13,886 nucleotides of DNA from Erysipelotrichaceae bacterium (GCA_900759455.1 CAAEVI010000030.1:1-13886); one strand, 5' to 3'; counted from the first letter of the stretch, positions 1 to 7,001 are shown. Numbers and translations: made by a program. Notes: a model not told the origin generated them from the sequence alone.

Positions 1-426
1 ATTGGACAACAGAGCCAGCACTCTTTTTTTATCTATTTCATTGCTCAGCAAAAAACCGCTGTGATGCAGCTTTGCGGCAATCTGTGTGCTTTTTCCGCCC
101 GGTGCGGCACACAGATCCAGGACCCATTCTCCTTCTTTCACATCCAGTACTTCCACCGCACTGCTGGCGCTTGGCTCCTGCATATAAAATGTCCCTGACA
201 AATGCAGCGGGTGGTTTCCGACGTGTTCCTCTTTGATATAAAATGACTGCGGACAGATAGGACTGGGTTCACACTGCCACGGTGCCAGTTCCAGAAATCG
301 CTGTATGGAACAGCGTGTCTCATTGACACGCAGGCCACGGAAACGAGGCTGCTGCAGTGAGTGCTCATAAGCTTCATATTCATTTCCCAGATATTCCTTC
401 ATCCGGTTCAAAAACTGTTCCTTCAT
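1..426 (-). CDS. RsmB/RsmF-type 16S rRNA (cytosine-C5) methyltransferase, N-terminal part
   Basis: Seen: 142 codons read in from an ATG at 426 and run off the left edge, so the catalytic C-terminal half is missing from the window. The translation contains FYMQEPSASSAVEVL and then DLCAAPGGKSTQ at about residues 107-118, the SAM-binding motif I of the NOL1/NOP2/Sun family, followed by an acidic SNEID (motif II). An AAGGAGGAAG ribosome site (433-442) sits 9 bases from the ATG. Known: this family puts a methyl group on C5 of specific rRNA cytosines using SAM, through two catalytic cysteines further along. The N-terminal region before the SAM motif is short, which fits the RsmF/YebU-like branch rather than RsmB with its NusB-like domain; this assignment is tentative. 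A weak terminator separates it from the upstream DUF1836 gene, so it is probably expressed by readthrough or from a promoter I cannot see. Confidence 0.88.
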   Translation of the reverse strand, partial: MKEQFLNRMKEYLGNEYEAYEHSLQQPRFRGLRVNETRCSIQRFLELAPWQCEPSPICPQSFYIKEEHVGNHPLHLSGTFYMQEPSASSAVEVLDVKEGEWVLDLCAAPGGKSTQIAAKLHHSGFLLSNEIDKKRVLALLSN

Positions 427-446
427 CCTGTGCTTCCTCCTTATGA

Positions 447-475
447 TAAAAGAACAGGGGCTCTGGCGAACCCCT
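447..475 (-). terminator. Terminator-like hairpin after the DUF1836 gene
   Basis: On the minus strand AGGGGTTC pairs with GAGCCCCT (8 pairs, one G-U, loop gcca at 464-467), followed by GTTCTTTTATC. The U tract is interrupted, so termination may be partial. The stop codon of the DUF1836 gene lies at the edge of the stem, and the ribosome site of the next gene starts only a few bases beyond. It may act as an attenuating element between the two genes. Confidence 0.6.
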
Positions 476-1034
476 AACTTTCTGTGTCTTCTTTTCTCTG
501 ATTCGACAATGTAACCATCTTTTTGGCAACCAAACGGGATGCAAAGGCCAAAGTAATCAGACGAATCGGCACATTATCGCGATGAAAGCTCATCAGATAC
601 TCATTTACTTTTTCCGTCTGCTTTTCCAGTACCTGTGTTCCGATCATCCGCAAAGCATTCTCCTGCTCGTCACAAAACATATTGAAGGCTCCCTTTGGTC
701 CCAGCTGCGCGATTTGATAATCGATACCGTCTTTCACCTGAGAAATGGTCAGTACCTGTTTGATCAGCGTTATGGCGAGCAAATAGGCAATATGAACACG
801 ATTATAACGTTTTTTGACCGGTTTGGGAATCATTCCCATTTTTACATAATTATTGATCATCGAATTGGTGATGATGACATCATCTTCGTCAAAAAGATCC
901 TTGACATACTGCTTTACCAGTGTAATCATCTGATCCATATAAATGTCAAAGGCAGGAAGCTCCTCCCATCTGGGCAAACGATAAGCAATCATCTGCTGGC
1001 AAAAAGAGTTCAATGCTTCATTTTCTGTTTTCAC
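474..1034 (-). CDS. DUF1836 family protein, putative MerR-like DNA-binding regulator
   Basis: 186 residues. The frame starts at GTG (1032-1034), preceded by AAAGGAGGAGG at 1039-1048, which supports this start. The central part, ITNSMINNYVKMGMIPKP followed by KRYNRVHIAYLLAITLIKQ, is the pattern of DUF1836 proteins: a short helix-turn-helix-like segment (about residues 54-75) resembling the N-terminal winged helix of MerR regulators, then a helical region. Known: DUF1836 proteins are widespread in Firmicutes and largely uncharacterised; no target is known to me. The gene has its own near-consensus promoter just upstream and a hairpin overlapping its stop codon. No ligand-binding domain or cysteine cluster is evident. 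The family assignment is fairly sure; the regulatory role is inferred from the fold-like motif. Confidence 0.82.
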   Translation of the reverse strand: MKTENEALNSFCQQMIAYRLPRWEELPAFDIYMDQMITLVKQYVKDLFDEDDVIITNSMINNYVKMGMIPKPVKKRYNRVHIAYLLAITLIKQVLTISQVKDGIDYQIAQLGPKGAFNMFCDEQENALRMIGTQVLEKQTEKVNEYLMSFHRDNVPIRLITLAFASRLVAKKMVTLSNQRKEDTES

Positions 1035-1073
1035 CGAACCTCCTCCTTTCGTTCACAATATCTTGTATTTATC

Positions 1074-1102
1074 ATTATATGCGCATCAGAAACATTCGTC
1101 AA
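1074..1102 (-). promoter_or_regulatory. Sigma-70 type promoter of the DUF1836 gene
   Basis: Read on the minus strand: TTGACG (1102-1097), 17-base spacer, TATAAT (1079-1074). The predicted transcript starts near 1067, about 30 bases before the GTG start codon. Confidence 0.8.
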
Positions 1103-1151
1103 TCTGGTTTAAAATACGAATTAGTAAAGAAATTTTGACCTTTCTTCCTGT

Positions 1152-1169
1152 GTCAGAGTTTTTTCTGAC
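1152..1169 (-). other. Small hairpin over the stop codon of the GNAT gene
   Basis: GTCAGA and TCTGAC (6 pairs) enclose a six-base loop and cover the TGA stop of the acetyltransferase gene. On the minus strand it is not followed by a T run, so it is at best a weak terminator or a 3' end stabiliser. Confidence 0.35.
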
Positions 1170-1632
1170 GTTTTATCCCTTCATAAGCCCCCTCGATCAT
1201 TTCGCAAACATACGTAAATCCCTGTTTTTCATAATAGTCATTTAATCGTTCGTTCCCTTTTTGCGCATCCAGGCGAAGAAAGCTTTTTCCTCTGTTTCGG
1301 GCCTGCTGTTCGCAAAATGACAGCAAGGCCGCCCCTGTGCCGGAATATCCCGGCAAAACGGCAAGATGATGAACATATAATGCGTCTTCGGCTCCCTGCC
1401 AGCGCTCATCGCTGGAAAACAGTGCCGCGATCCCGATCAGCTTTCCTTCTTCAAAAGCTCCGTATAACTCTTTTTTTGCGACGAGTGATTCAAAATAAGA
1501 ATACGGATAGCAGGAAAGATAGTCAGTGACATTCCACTGCCTCAGATGCATTTCATCCATCCAGCGGATCCGTTCACAAATGATCGCAATGGCCTGCTTT
1601 ACTTCATCCTTGCCCAAACAGCGTATCTTCAT
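1153..1632 (-). CDS. GNAT family N-acetyltransferase
   Basis: 159 residues, a normal length for a single-domain GNAT enzyme. Motif A is clear: LYVHHLAVLPGYSGTGAA (residues 85-102) supplies the acetyl-CoA pyrophosphate-binding loop in the form P-G-Y-S-G-T-G-A. The C-terminal N-x-x-Y-Y-E-K-Q-G-F element (about 131-139) is the usual motif B region. Known: GNAT enzymes move an acetyl group from acetyl-CoA to an amine of a small molecule or protein; the substrate cannot be read from the sequence. A stretch of G residues (GGGGGAATAGG) upstream gives only a modest ribosome site. The gene lies 72 bases after nagA with a strong terminator between, and no good promoter is visible, so it may depend on readthrough. 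Confidence 0.88.
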   Translation of the reverse strand: MKIRCLGKDEVKQAIAIICERIRWMDEMHLRQWNVTDYLSCYPYSYFESLVAKKELYGAFEEGKLIGIAALFSSDERWQGAEDALYVHHLAVLPGYSGTGAALLSFCEQQARNRGKSFLRLDAQKGNERLNDYYEKQGFTYVCEMIEGAYEGIKRQKKL

Positions 1633-1648
1633 CCTATTCCCCCTGTCT

Positions 1649-1680
1649 AAAAAAAGATTCCCCGATCTAGCCGGGGAATC
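1649..1680 (-). terminator. Intrinsic terminator of nagA
   Basis: On the minus strand GATTCCCCG (1680-1672) pairs perfectly with CGGGGAATC (1664-1656), with a 7-base loop, followed by seven T residues. It stands 25 bases past the nagA stop codon and before the GNAT start. Confidence 0.92.
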
Positions 1681-1704
1681 CGTAAAGCTGTTTATTCTCT
1701 GCTG

Positions 1705-2844
1705 TTAAAATGCTTCTTTTCCTTTAACGTAAGTCATTTCAACAGAATAATCATCATTCAGGACAACGATGTCTGCGTCGCATCCGGCACGGATTGCACC
1801 CTTGCGGTCATCGATCCCCAGCAGACGTGCAGGGTTCAGCGTACAGGAGTTGATTGCATAGTCCCAAGGAACCTGTGCCTTTTCAACTAATACTTTCAAT
1901 CCTTCATTTACCTTCAATGTAGAACCTGCCAGTCCTTTTGTGCTTGTCAGATGTGCACTTCCATCCGGATAAAGTTCGATTTCATTGCCGCCGAACAATA
2001 CTTTAGTACCTGTCGGAAGACCTTTTACCATCAACGCATCGGTGATCATGATCGTATAGTCACGGCCTTTGGAAAGGAACAGATTGTTCAAAGAGTTTAC
2101 GTTGGAATGATTTCCGTCGCAAATAACTTCTCCGTATGTATCACGGAAACGCATAGCAGCTCCGATCAGTCCCGGGTTGCGGTGATGGAACGGTGTCATA
2201 CCGTTAAAGATATGAGTCATGCTGCGGGCACCGTTGGCAATGGCCATCTGTGCCTGTTCGAATGTAGCTCCCGAATGTCCGATGCTGACGATAACACCGT
2301 GCTCGGCAAGATAATGTACCAGTTCGAAATCATCATCATGCTCTGTTGCCATTGTGATGATCTTGATCAAACCTTTTGCCGCTTTCTGATAACGTTCAAA
2401 CTGTTCGATCGTTCCCTTTACACAGTACTGTTCAGGCTGTGCTCCTTTGTATACCTGATCCAGATAAGGTCCCTCAAAATGGATACCCAGGATTTCGGCA
2501 CCCTCGTATCCTTCCTCTACTACTTTGGCAACATTGGCAACCGCCTTTGTCAGCACTTCCTCACTTTGTGTGATCGTTGTCGGCAGGATACCGGTTACAC
2601 CTTCCTGAGGGATGTTCTTCATCCAGTTGCGCAGACCTTCTTCTTCCGCGTCGTTTGTATCAAATCCATATGCTCCATGTGTATGAATGTCGATAAAGCC
2701 GGGAACGATTCGCTTTTCTCCATAGTCTTTATCCGCTTTTTTTGCATCATATGGAAGAATTGCTTTGATCTTTCCTTCTTCGATTTCGATCTGTGCCTCC
2801 AGCCAGTTGCCGAGCACCCAGACCTTCTTACTTTGAATAATCAT
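1705..2844 (-). CDS. nagA: N-acetylglucosamine-6-phosphate deacetylase
   Basis: 379 residues, full length for NagA. Function (known): hydrolyses GlcNAc-6-phosphate to glucosamine-6-phosphate and acetate in amino-sugar catabolism and cell-wall recycling; cytoplasmic. Seen: PGFIDIHTHGAYGFD carries the HxH metal motif (H54, H56); GIHFEGPYL gives the metal ligand E124; SIGHSGA gives H190; MTHIFNGMTPFHHRNPG gives H211 and substrate-binding residues; MITDA gives the catalytic aspartate D269. All key residues are present. An ATG at 2844 follows a TAGGAGGTAC ribosome site (2851-2860) and a promoter. No nagB or sugar transporter is seen nearby, so the gene stands as a single transcription unit, bounded by its promoter and a strong terminator. 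The TetR gene upstream on the same strand could be its regulator, but nothing in the sequence proves that. Confidence 0.97.
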   Translation of the reverse strand: MIIQSKKVWVLGNWLEAQIEIEEGKIKAILPYDAKKADKDYGEKRIVPGFIDIHTHGAYGFDTNDAEEEGLRNWMKNIPQEGVTGILPTTITQSEEVLTKAVANVAKVVEEGYEGAEILGIHFEGPYLDQVYKGAQPEQYCVKGTIEQFERYQKAAKGLIKIITMATEHDDDFELVHYLAEHGVIVSIGHSGATFEQAQMAIANGARSMTHIFNGMTPFHHRNPGLIGAAMRFRDTYGEVICDGNHSNVNSLNNLFLSKGRDYTIMITDALMVKGLPTGTKVLFGGNEIELYPDGSAHLTSTKGLAGSTLKVNEGLKVLVEKAQVPWDYAINSCTLNPARLLGIDDRKGAIRAGCDADIVVLNDDYSVEMTYVKGKEAF

Positions 2845-2861
2845 CTTAGAGTACCTCCTAT

Positions 2862-2871
2862 AAAGATCTTT
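2862..2871. promoter_or_regulatory. Perfect 10-base palindrome in the nagA leader
   Basis: AAAGATCTTT lies between the nagA -10 box and its ribosome site, around or just after the expected transcript start. It is a possible operator half, but so short a palindrome may be chance. Confidence 0.2.
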
Positions 2872-2883
2872 CCTCTTTTTTAT

Positions 2884-2911
2884 ATTATACTCCTATTTTG
2901 CCAAGAAGCAA
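2884..2911 (-). promoter_or_regulatory. Promoter of nagA
   Basis: Read on the minus strand: TTGCTT (2911-2906), 16-base spacer, TATAAT (2889-2884). The -10 box is perfect; the -35 box is weak (3 of 6), which suggests help from an activator or modest strength. Confidence 0.6.
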
Positions 2912-2961
2912 AAGGGAACGCTTTCTTTATGCCAATTCCTGCAAACATTATGGTAAAAAGT

Positions 2962-3510
2962 CTACTCACGGTTCGTCTTTTCGCTGTCTGCCGGCAGCGT
3001 TTTTCGCAGCTGCAGAAGATGATCCAGAGACTTACCGGCCTCATAGGCTTTTTCTCCATCTGTCTCGATCCAGCGGCAGAGAAAGCCGATGGCTCCCTGA
3101 ACCAGAAAACAGCGTACATATGGATCGTCGCTGTCGATCATAGCCGAGAGAACCTCATCCAATACCGCCCTCAGCTGAGCAGGATATGAAGAAAGACAGG
3201 CACGATGATATGAAAGGTCCTTTTTCAGCCATTCGAAAATAAAAAATGTATGCGGCAGCAGTTTCTGCTTCAGATGATCTTTTCGATAATCCGTATACGC
3301 TTCTTTCAGTTTTTCCCCTATTGTCTTATCCAGTTCTTCCCTGGCTGCTTCCATCGACGCAAAATGAAGATAAAATGTCCCTCTGGTCATGGCAAGCTGT
3401 TCACATACGCTCTTAATGGAAGGAGCCGCTTTGTTTTCACAGATCATTTGATAAAGACAGTGTAGAATACGTTCATGTGTTTGCACCGAACACTGATATG
3501 TCTTAGCCAC
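2962..3510 (-). CDS. TetR/AcrR family transcriptional regulator
   Basis: 182 residues from a GTG at 3510, chosen because AGGAGGT (3523-3517) lies 6 bases upstream and a TTGAGT-17-TATAAT promoter ends just before it. The open frame continues 80 codons upstream, but that part covers the promoters and the divergent riboswitch and cannot be coding. Residues 31-51 (SIKSVCEQLAMTRGTFYLHF and following) form the TetR helix-turn-helix, with the typical T-x-G-T-F-Y-x-H-F recognition part. The C-terminal domain (about 80-170) has the Q-G-A-I-G-F-L-x-R-W pattern of DhaS-like TetR proteins. Known: TetR proteins bind palindromic operators and release on ligand binding. Ligand and targets are unknown. Its promoter and that of the thi operon point away from each other with 28 bases between the -35 boxes, so self-regulation and control of the thi operon are both possible. 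Confidence 0.88.
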   Translation of the reverse strand: MAKTYQCSVQTHERILHCLYQMICENKAAPSIKSVCEQLAMTRGTFYLHFASMEAAREELDKTIGEKLKEAYTDYRKDHLKQKLLPHTFFIFEWLKKDLSYHRACLSSYPAQLRAVLDEVLSAMIDSDDPYVRCFLVQGAIGFLCRWIETDGEKAYEAGKSLDHLLQLRKTLPADSEKTNRE

Positions 3511-3535
3511 CCGAGCACCTCCTGTTACTGAGCCC

Positions 3536-3564
3536 ATTATAGCGGATAACAGATAATTACTCAA
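3536..3564 (-). promoter_or_regulatory. Promoter of the TetR gene
   Basis: Read on the minus strand: TTGAGT (3564-3559), 17-base spacer, TATAAT (3541-3536). The transcript should start near 3529, only about 19 bases before the GTG start codon. Confidence 0.82.
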
Positions 3565-3592
3565 ACGCACAGTCATGTTTTTTGCGGCATTA

Positions 3593-3621
3593 TTGACTAA
3601 AAGATATGAGTGGATTATAAT
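3593..3621 (+). promoter_or_regulatory. Promoter of the thi riboswitch operon
   Basis: TTGACT (3593-3598), 17-base spacer, TATAAT (3616-3621): near-consensus sigma-70 type. The transcript should start near 3628, a few bases before the TPP aptamer. Confidence 0.88.
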
Positions 3622-3634
3622 TACATCGCAATAA

Positions 3635-3731
3635 ACAAAAGCGGGGAGGTCGTGTAACGATCTGAGAGGAAGTATAAATGCTTCGACCCATCGAACCTGT
3701 CGGGTAATGCCGTCGTAGGAATCATATTTGT
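3635..3731 (+). ncRNA. TPP riboswitch (THI element) aptamer
   Basis: Conserved parts of the thiamine pyrophosphate aptamer are present in order: GCGGGGAGG (3641-3649), CTGAGA (3662-3667), ACCC (3686-3689), AACCTG (3694-3699), GGGTAATGCC and CGTAGGA. P3 forms from GGTCGT/ACGATC with a three-base loop (3648-3662), and an extra small hairpin GAAG/CTTC (3669-3684) sits between the CTGAGA box and ACCC, a common variation. P1 can be closed by ACAAA (3635-3639) with TTTGT (3727-3731). Known: TPP binding stabilises P1 and shuts off the downstream genes. Here the same TTTGT is also part of an antiterminator, so bound TPP should cause premature termination. Confidence 0.94.
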
Positions 3732-3777
3732 CATTCATTGACCGTGTCATACAAATATGATGCGGTCTTCTTTTTTT
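3723..3777 (+). promoter_or_regulatory. TPP riboswitch expression platform: antiterminator and terminator
   Basis: Terminator: GACCGTGTCAT (3740-3750) pairs with ATGATGCGGTC (3757-3767), 11 pairs including two G-U, loop ACAAAT, followed by TTCTTTTTTT. Antiterminator: CATATTTGT (3723-3731) pairs perfectly with ACAAATATG (3751-3759), which takes the loop and three bases of the 3' arm of the terminator. The two structures exclude one another, and the 5' arm of the antiterminator overlaps P1 of the aptamer. This fits transcriptional attenuation by TPP. Confidence 0.9.
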
Positions 3778-3795
3778 AAAGGGGGTAAATGATTC

Positions 3796-4545
3796 ATGAA
3801 AAAAAGAGAAATATGGATGCCCGTGGCAGTTGCCTTATTTGTTCTTTTATTTTGGGAAATATGCGTACATGTCTTTCAGATACCTATGTATCTGTTACCG
3901 GCACCGACCAGCATTGCACAGGCGCTGGTCGAAAACCATGAAGTGTTGTTTTCTCATGCCATGGTCACTTTGCTGGAAGCAGTGCTCGGATTGCTGATTG
4001 CTCTTGTGCTTGCCGTCATTACCGCCATTTTAATGGATCTTTCCAAAACATTTCGAAACAGCATCTATCCTCATCTGGTAGTAACTCAAACCGTTCCGGT
4101 CATGGTGCTCGCTCCGTTGTTCAGTATCTGGCTCGGTTTCGGAATGGCACCGAAGATCATGATCGTCATCTTTATGTGCTACTTTCCGATCACTGTCTCT
4201 TTTGCGGACGGACTATCCCAGGTAAGTCAGAAACAAATCAACCTGTTAAAAAGTTTTCAGGCGTCCACATTTCAGATTTACACAATGGTCAAGATTCCTT
4301 CCGCCGTCAACAGTCTTTTTTCGGGATTGAAAGTATCAGCCACATACTGTATCGGCGGAGCCATCGTCGGTGAATGGATTTCCTCAGCAGCCGGCCTTGG
4401 ATATTATATGCTTCGTGTAAAAAACGGATATATGCTGGATAAGGTGTTTGCGACCGTTATCGTCGTCATTGTCTTGAGTTTATTGATGAATGCATGTGTG
4501 GAAGCAGCAAAAAGACTGCTGTGTCCCCATGGAATGAAAAAATAG
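3796..4545 (+). CDS. thiX: ThiX-type ABC transporter permease for thiamine pyrimidine precursor
   Basis: 249 residues. Membrane protein of the SsuC/TauC/ThiX permease class. Hydrophobic segments start at about residues 9-27, 55-80, 97-113, 121-138, 183-200 and 218-236. The cytoplasmic EAA-like loop that docks onto the ATPase is at about 150-171 (SFQASTFQIYTMVKIPSAV, with the conserved I-P). AAAGGGGG (3778-3785) serves as ribosome site, about 10 bases from the ATG. Position right behind a TPP riboswitch and before a ThiY-like binding protein and an ATPase makes the thiamine-related substrate likely. Known for the family: ThiXYZ imports HMP or its formylamino precursor. The binding-protein gene follows after 9 bases. 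Confidence 0.88.
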   Translation: MKKREIWMPVAVALFVLLFWEICVHVFQIPMYLLPAPTSIAQALVENHEVLFSHAMVTLLEAVLGLLIALVLAVITAILMDLSKTFRNSIYPHLVVTQTVPVMVLAPLFSIWLGFGMAPKIMIVIFMCYFPITVSFADGLSQVSQKQINLLKSFQASTFQIYTMVKIPSAVNSLFSGLKVSATYCIGGAIVGEWISSAAGLGYYMLRVKNGYMLDKVFATVIVVIVLSLLMNACVEAAKRLLCPHGMKK

Positions 4546-4554
4546 GAGGAAGTC

Positions 4555-5538
4555 ATGAAAAAGTTAATGAAAAGCCTGCTGGCGGCAGCCTGCATCGTAA
4601 CATTGAGCGGCTGCGGCAGCCAAACCAGCACAGAAGAAACCAAAGAAGTAACGCTTGTGCTTGACTATGTGCCAAATACTAACCATACAGGCATCTATGT
4701 AGCGCAAAACAAAGGATATTTCGAAGAAGAAGGTCTGAAAGTAAATATCATCGAGCCGGGAGACAACAACACTTCTGCCGCACTGGTTGCGGCCGGCAAG
4801 GGACAGTTCGGCATCAGTTATCAGGAAGATGTAACTTATGCACTGACTGCTGAAGAGCCGATGCCGATCAAAGCAATCGCCACGATCATCCAGCACAATA
4901 CGTCCGGTTTCGTGACCCTGAAAGACTCAGGTATCACTTCTCCGAAAGATTTCGAAGGCAAAACCTATGCCGGATGGCAGTCACTGAGCGAAGAAGCAGT
5001 CATCAAAGCGGTCATGAACAATGCCGGAGCCGACTTTGACAAACTGACCATGGTCGGAGCTGACGGCAGCGGTCTGTCACAGCTGAACAGCGGCATTGAC
5101 ATCTTATGGGAATTCAAAGGCTGGGCCATCATCAAGGCCGAAATGGAAGGCATGGAATTCAATTACATGCCGCTGAATACACTGGATGAGCGTCTGGATT
5201 ACTATACACCTGTCGTAATCACAAACAATGATATGATCGAAAACGATCCGGAAACCGTACAGAAATTTATGAATGCTGTTAAAAAAGGCTACGAATTTGC
5301 CATCGACAATCCCGATGAGGCTGCCGAGATCCTGCATGAATACATCCCGGATTATAATCTTGATTTCCTGAAAGAAAGTCAGGCTTATCTTTCTGCAGAA
5401 TACGCAAAAGATGCGGACAGCTGGGGCGTCATGAAAGACAGTGTCTGGGACGGCTATACTGATTTTATGTATGAAAACGGTCTGATCAGCAAAAAAATAA
5501 CTGCCGGCGAACAGTATACGAATGAATTTTTAAAGTAA
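4555..5538 (+). CDS. thiY: ThiY-type substrate-binding lipoprotein (NMT1/THI5-like)
   Basis: 327 residues. The N-terminus is a lipoprotein signal: MKKLMK, hydrophobic stretch, then lipobox LSGC with the modified Cys20. The mature part begins with VTLVLDYVPNTNHTGIYVAQ and NKGYFEEEGL, the hallmark start of NMT1/THI5-like binding proteins. Known: ThiY proteins bind N-formyl-4-amino-5-aminomethyl-2-methylpyrimidine or HMP outside the membrane and hand it to ThiX. The cysteine-rich active motif of the eukaryotic THI5 synthase is absent, so this is a binder, not an enzyme. AGGAGGA (4544-4550) overlaps the thiX stop codon and lies 4 bases from the ATG, indicating coupled translation. The precise ligand among pyrimidine precursors is inferred from family and riboswitch. 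Confidence 0.9.
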   Translation: MKKLMKSLLAAACIVTLSGCGSQTSTEETKEVTLVLDYVPNTNHTGIYVAQNKGYFEEEGLKVNIIEPGDNNTSAALVAAGKGQFGISYQEDVTYALTAEEPMPIKAIATIIQHNTSGFVTLKDSGITSPKDFEGKTYAGWQSLSEEAVIKAVMNNAGADFDKLTMVGADGSGLSQLNSGIDILWEFKGWAIIKAEMEGMEFNYMPLNTLDERLDYYTPVVITNNDMIENDPETVQKFMNAVKKGYEFAIDNPDEAAEILHEYIPDYNLDFLKESQAYLSAEYAKDADSWGVMKDSVWDGYTDFMYENGLISKKITAGEQYTNEFLK

Positions 5539-5548
5539 GGAGCTCCAA

Positions 5549-6289
5549 ATGAAACTGAAACTGCAAAACATCTCTATGTCATTCTCTGACAAAAAGATCC
5601 TGTCCCAGATCACGATGAATATTGAAGAGGGCGAATTTGTCACGATCCTGGGTCCCAGCGGCTGCGGCAAAAGCACCATTTTAAATATTCTCAGCGGGAT
5701 CCTGCATCAGGATGAGGGGACTGTCTTTGTCGATGACAAAGAAATCAAAGATCCGGGCGAACATTTCGCTTATATGCCTCAGGAGGATCTGCTGCTGCCA
5801 TGGAAAACCATTCTGGATAACGTCTGTCTGTACGGCATCCTGCATAAAGAAAAAAAACAGGCTAGAGCAAAAGCCCTGCAGCTGCTGCCGGTTTTCGGAT
5901 TGGAAGGCTATGAAAACGCCTATCCTGATGAGTTATCCGGTGGAATGCGCCAGCGTGCCGCTTTTCTGCGCACTTCTTTAAGCAAAGCGGATATTTTGCT
6001 GCTGGATGAACCTTTTGCGGCGCTGGATGTGATTACAAGAAACGATATGCAGGATTGGCTGGCTGCCATGCGAAACAGCCTTCGCAAGACAGCCGTGCTG
6101 GTCACCCATGACATCGACGAAGCTATTTATCTATCCGACCGTATTCTGATCCTGAACGGACATCCGGCCAGTGTTCAGAAAGAAATAACGATCACAGAAA
6201 AAAACAGAACAAGAGAATGGCTGTATGGACAGGCTGAACTGCGGATGCAGATTCACGGGTATTTGAAAAATGAATCCGAATTACAGTGA
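5549..6289 (+). CDS. thiZ: ThiZ-type ABC transporter ATPase
   Basis: 246 residues, a complete ATP-binding cassette. Walker A GPSGCGKST (35-43), Q-loop Gln78 (YMPQEDLLLPW), signature LSGGMRQR (129-136), Walker B ILLLDEP (149-155), D-loop ALD (158-160) and switch His187 (LVTHD) are all intact, so it should be an active ATPase driving uptake through ThiX. The PQEDLLLPW pattern is typical of the nitrate/sulfonate/taurine/ThiZ subclass. TAAGGAG (5536-5542) overlaps the thiY stop codon region, 6 bases from the ATG. The 3' end overlaps the start of the TatD-like gene by 20 bases. Confidence 0.92.
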   Translation: MKLKLQNISMSFSDKKILSQITMNIEEGEFVTILGPSGCGKSTILNILSGILHQDEGTVFVDDKEIKDPGEHFAYMPQEDLLLPWKTILDNVCLYGILHKEKKQARAKALQLLPVFGLEGYENAYPDELSGGMRQRAAFLRTSLSKADILLLDEPFAALDVITRNDMQDWLAAMRNSLRKTAVLVTHDIDEAIYLSDRILILNGHPASVQKEITITEKNRTREWLYGQAELRMQIHGYLKNESELQ

Positions 6290-7001
6290 CGCTCACACCC
6301 ATCTCGATGAAAGGATGAAACACATCCTGCAACAGACAGAAACCTGTGCCGTGATCAGCTGCAGCAGTCCCCGTCAGTGTGAAGAAACAGAAAAAATGAT
6401 CTGTGATCAAGCATCTCTTCATATGTCCTGCGGCATTCATCCATGGCATGTCGATCAGACATCGTTTGAAGAAATGCTGCCCTGGCTACAAAAGACGAAA
6501 GTGATCGGCGAGATCGGGATGGATAATGTCTGGTGCAAAACCGATCTGCAGCTTCAGGAACAGATTTTTGTCCGACAGCTGCAATTTGCCTGCAAAAACA
6601 AAAAGCCTGTTGTTCTCCATACGAAAGGAATGGAACGACAGATCCTGAAACAGATTCGCCGTTATCCCAATACGTATCATGTACACTGGTACTCTTGTGC
6701 GCAATACATCGAAGAGTACCGAGATCTGGACTGTTACTTCAGCATCGGTCCTTTCCCGTCGATTGATGAAAACGTCGCAAAAGTGGCAAAGATCATTCCG
6801 ATCGATCGGCTGCTCATCGAAACGGACGGTATTTCCGCTGTGGAATGGGCGGCAGGAAAAACCATTAATGATGGTGACTATCCACGGATCCTGCAGCGGA
6901 TCGCTGCGGAAATCGCATCTATCAAAGAATTGACAACGGAAGAAGTTCTTTATCGGACAAAACAAAATTTACTGCAGTTTCTGACAAGCGAAAGAGGATG
7001 A
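6270..7001 (+). CDS. TatD-family metal-dependent hydrolase, coupled to thiXYZ
   Basis: 243 residues, slightly shorter than most TatD proteins (about 250-265). Known: TatD/YcfH proteins are TIM-barrel hydrolases with two metal ions; several are DNA exonucleases, many have no known substrate. Seen: DAHTHLD gives the HxH pair (H9, H11), GIHPWH at 55-60, GEIGMD gives E81, VVLHT gives H117, HVHWYS gives H139, and LLIETDG gives D186, so all metal ligands are present. The gene starts 20 bases inside thiZ, has no clear Shine-Dalgarno of its own (GGGTATTTGAAAA), and shares the TPP-controlled transcript, so it is very likely translated by coupling to ThiZ. The C-terminus overlaps the operon terminator. 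A role in processing the imported pyrimidine is possible; an ordinary housekeeping nuclease is the alternative. Confidence 0.9.
   Translation: MNPNYSDAHTHLDERMKHILQQTETCAVISCSSPRQCEETEKMICDQASLHMSCGIHPWHVDQTSFEEMLPWLQKTKVIGEIGMDNVWCKTDLQLQEQIFVRQLQFACKNKKPVVLHTKGMERQILKQIRRYPNTYHVHWYSCAQYIEEYRDLDCYFSIGPFPSIDENVAKVAKIIPIDRLLIETDGISAVEWAAGKTINDGDYPRILQRIAAEIASIKELTTEEVLYRTKQNLLQFLTSERG

Noticed and set aside
582..1112. 176-residue plus-strand frame
   Set aside because: Antisense to the DUF1836 gene and crosses its promoter; no ribosome site.
1951..3189. 412-residue plus-strand frame
   Set aside because: Lies opposite nagA and the TetR gene, has no ribosome site or recognisable domain, and reads as Cys/Phe/Ile-rich antisense.
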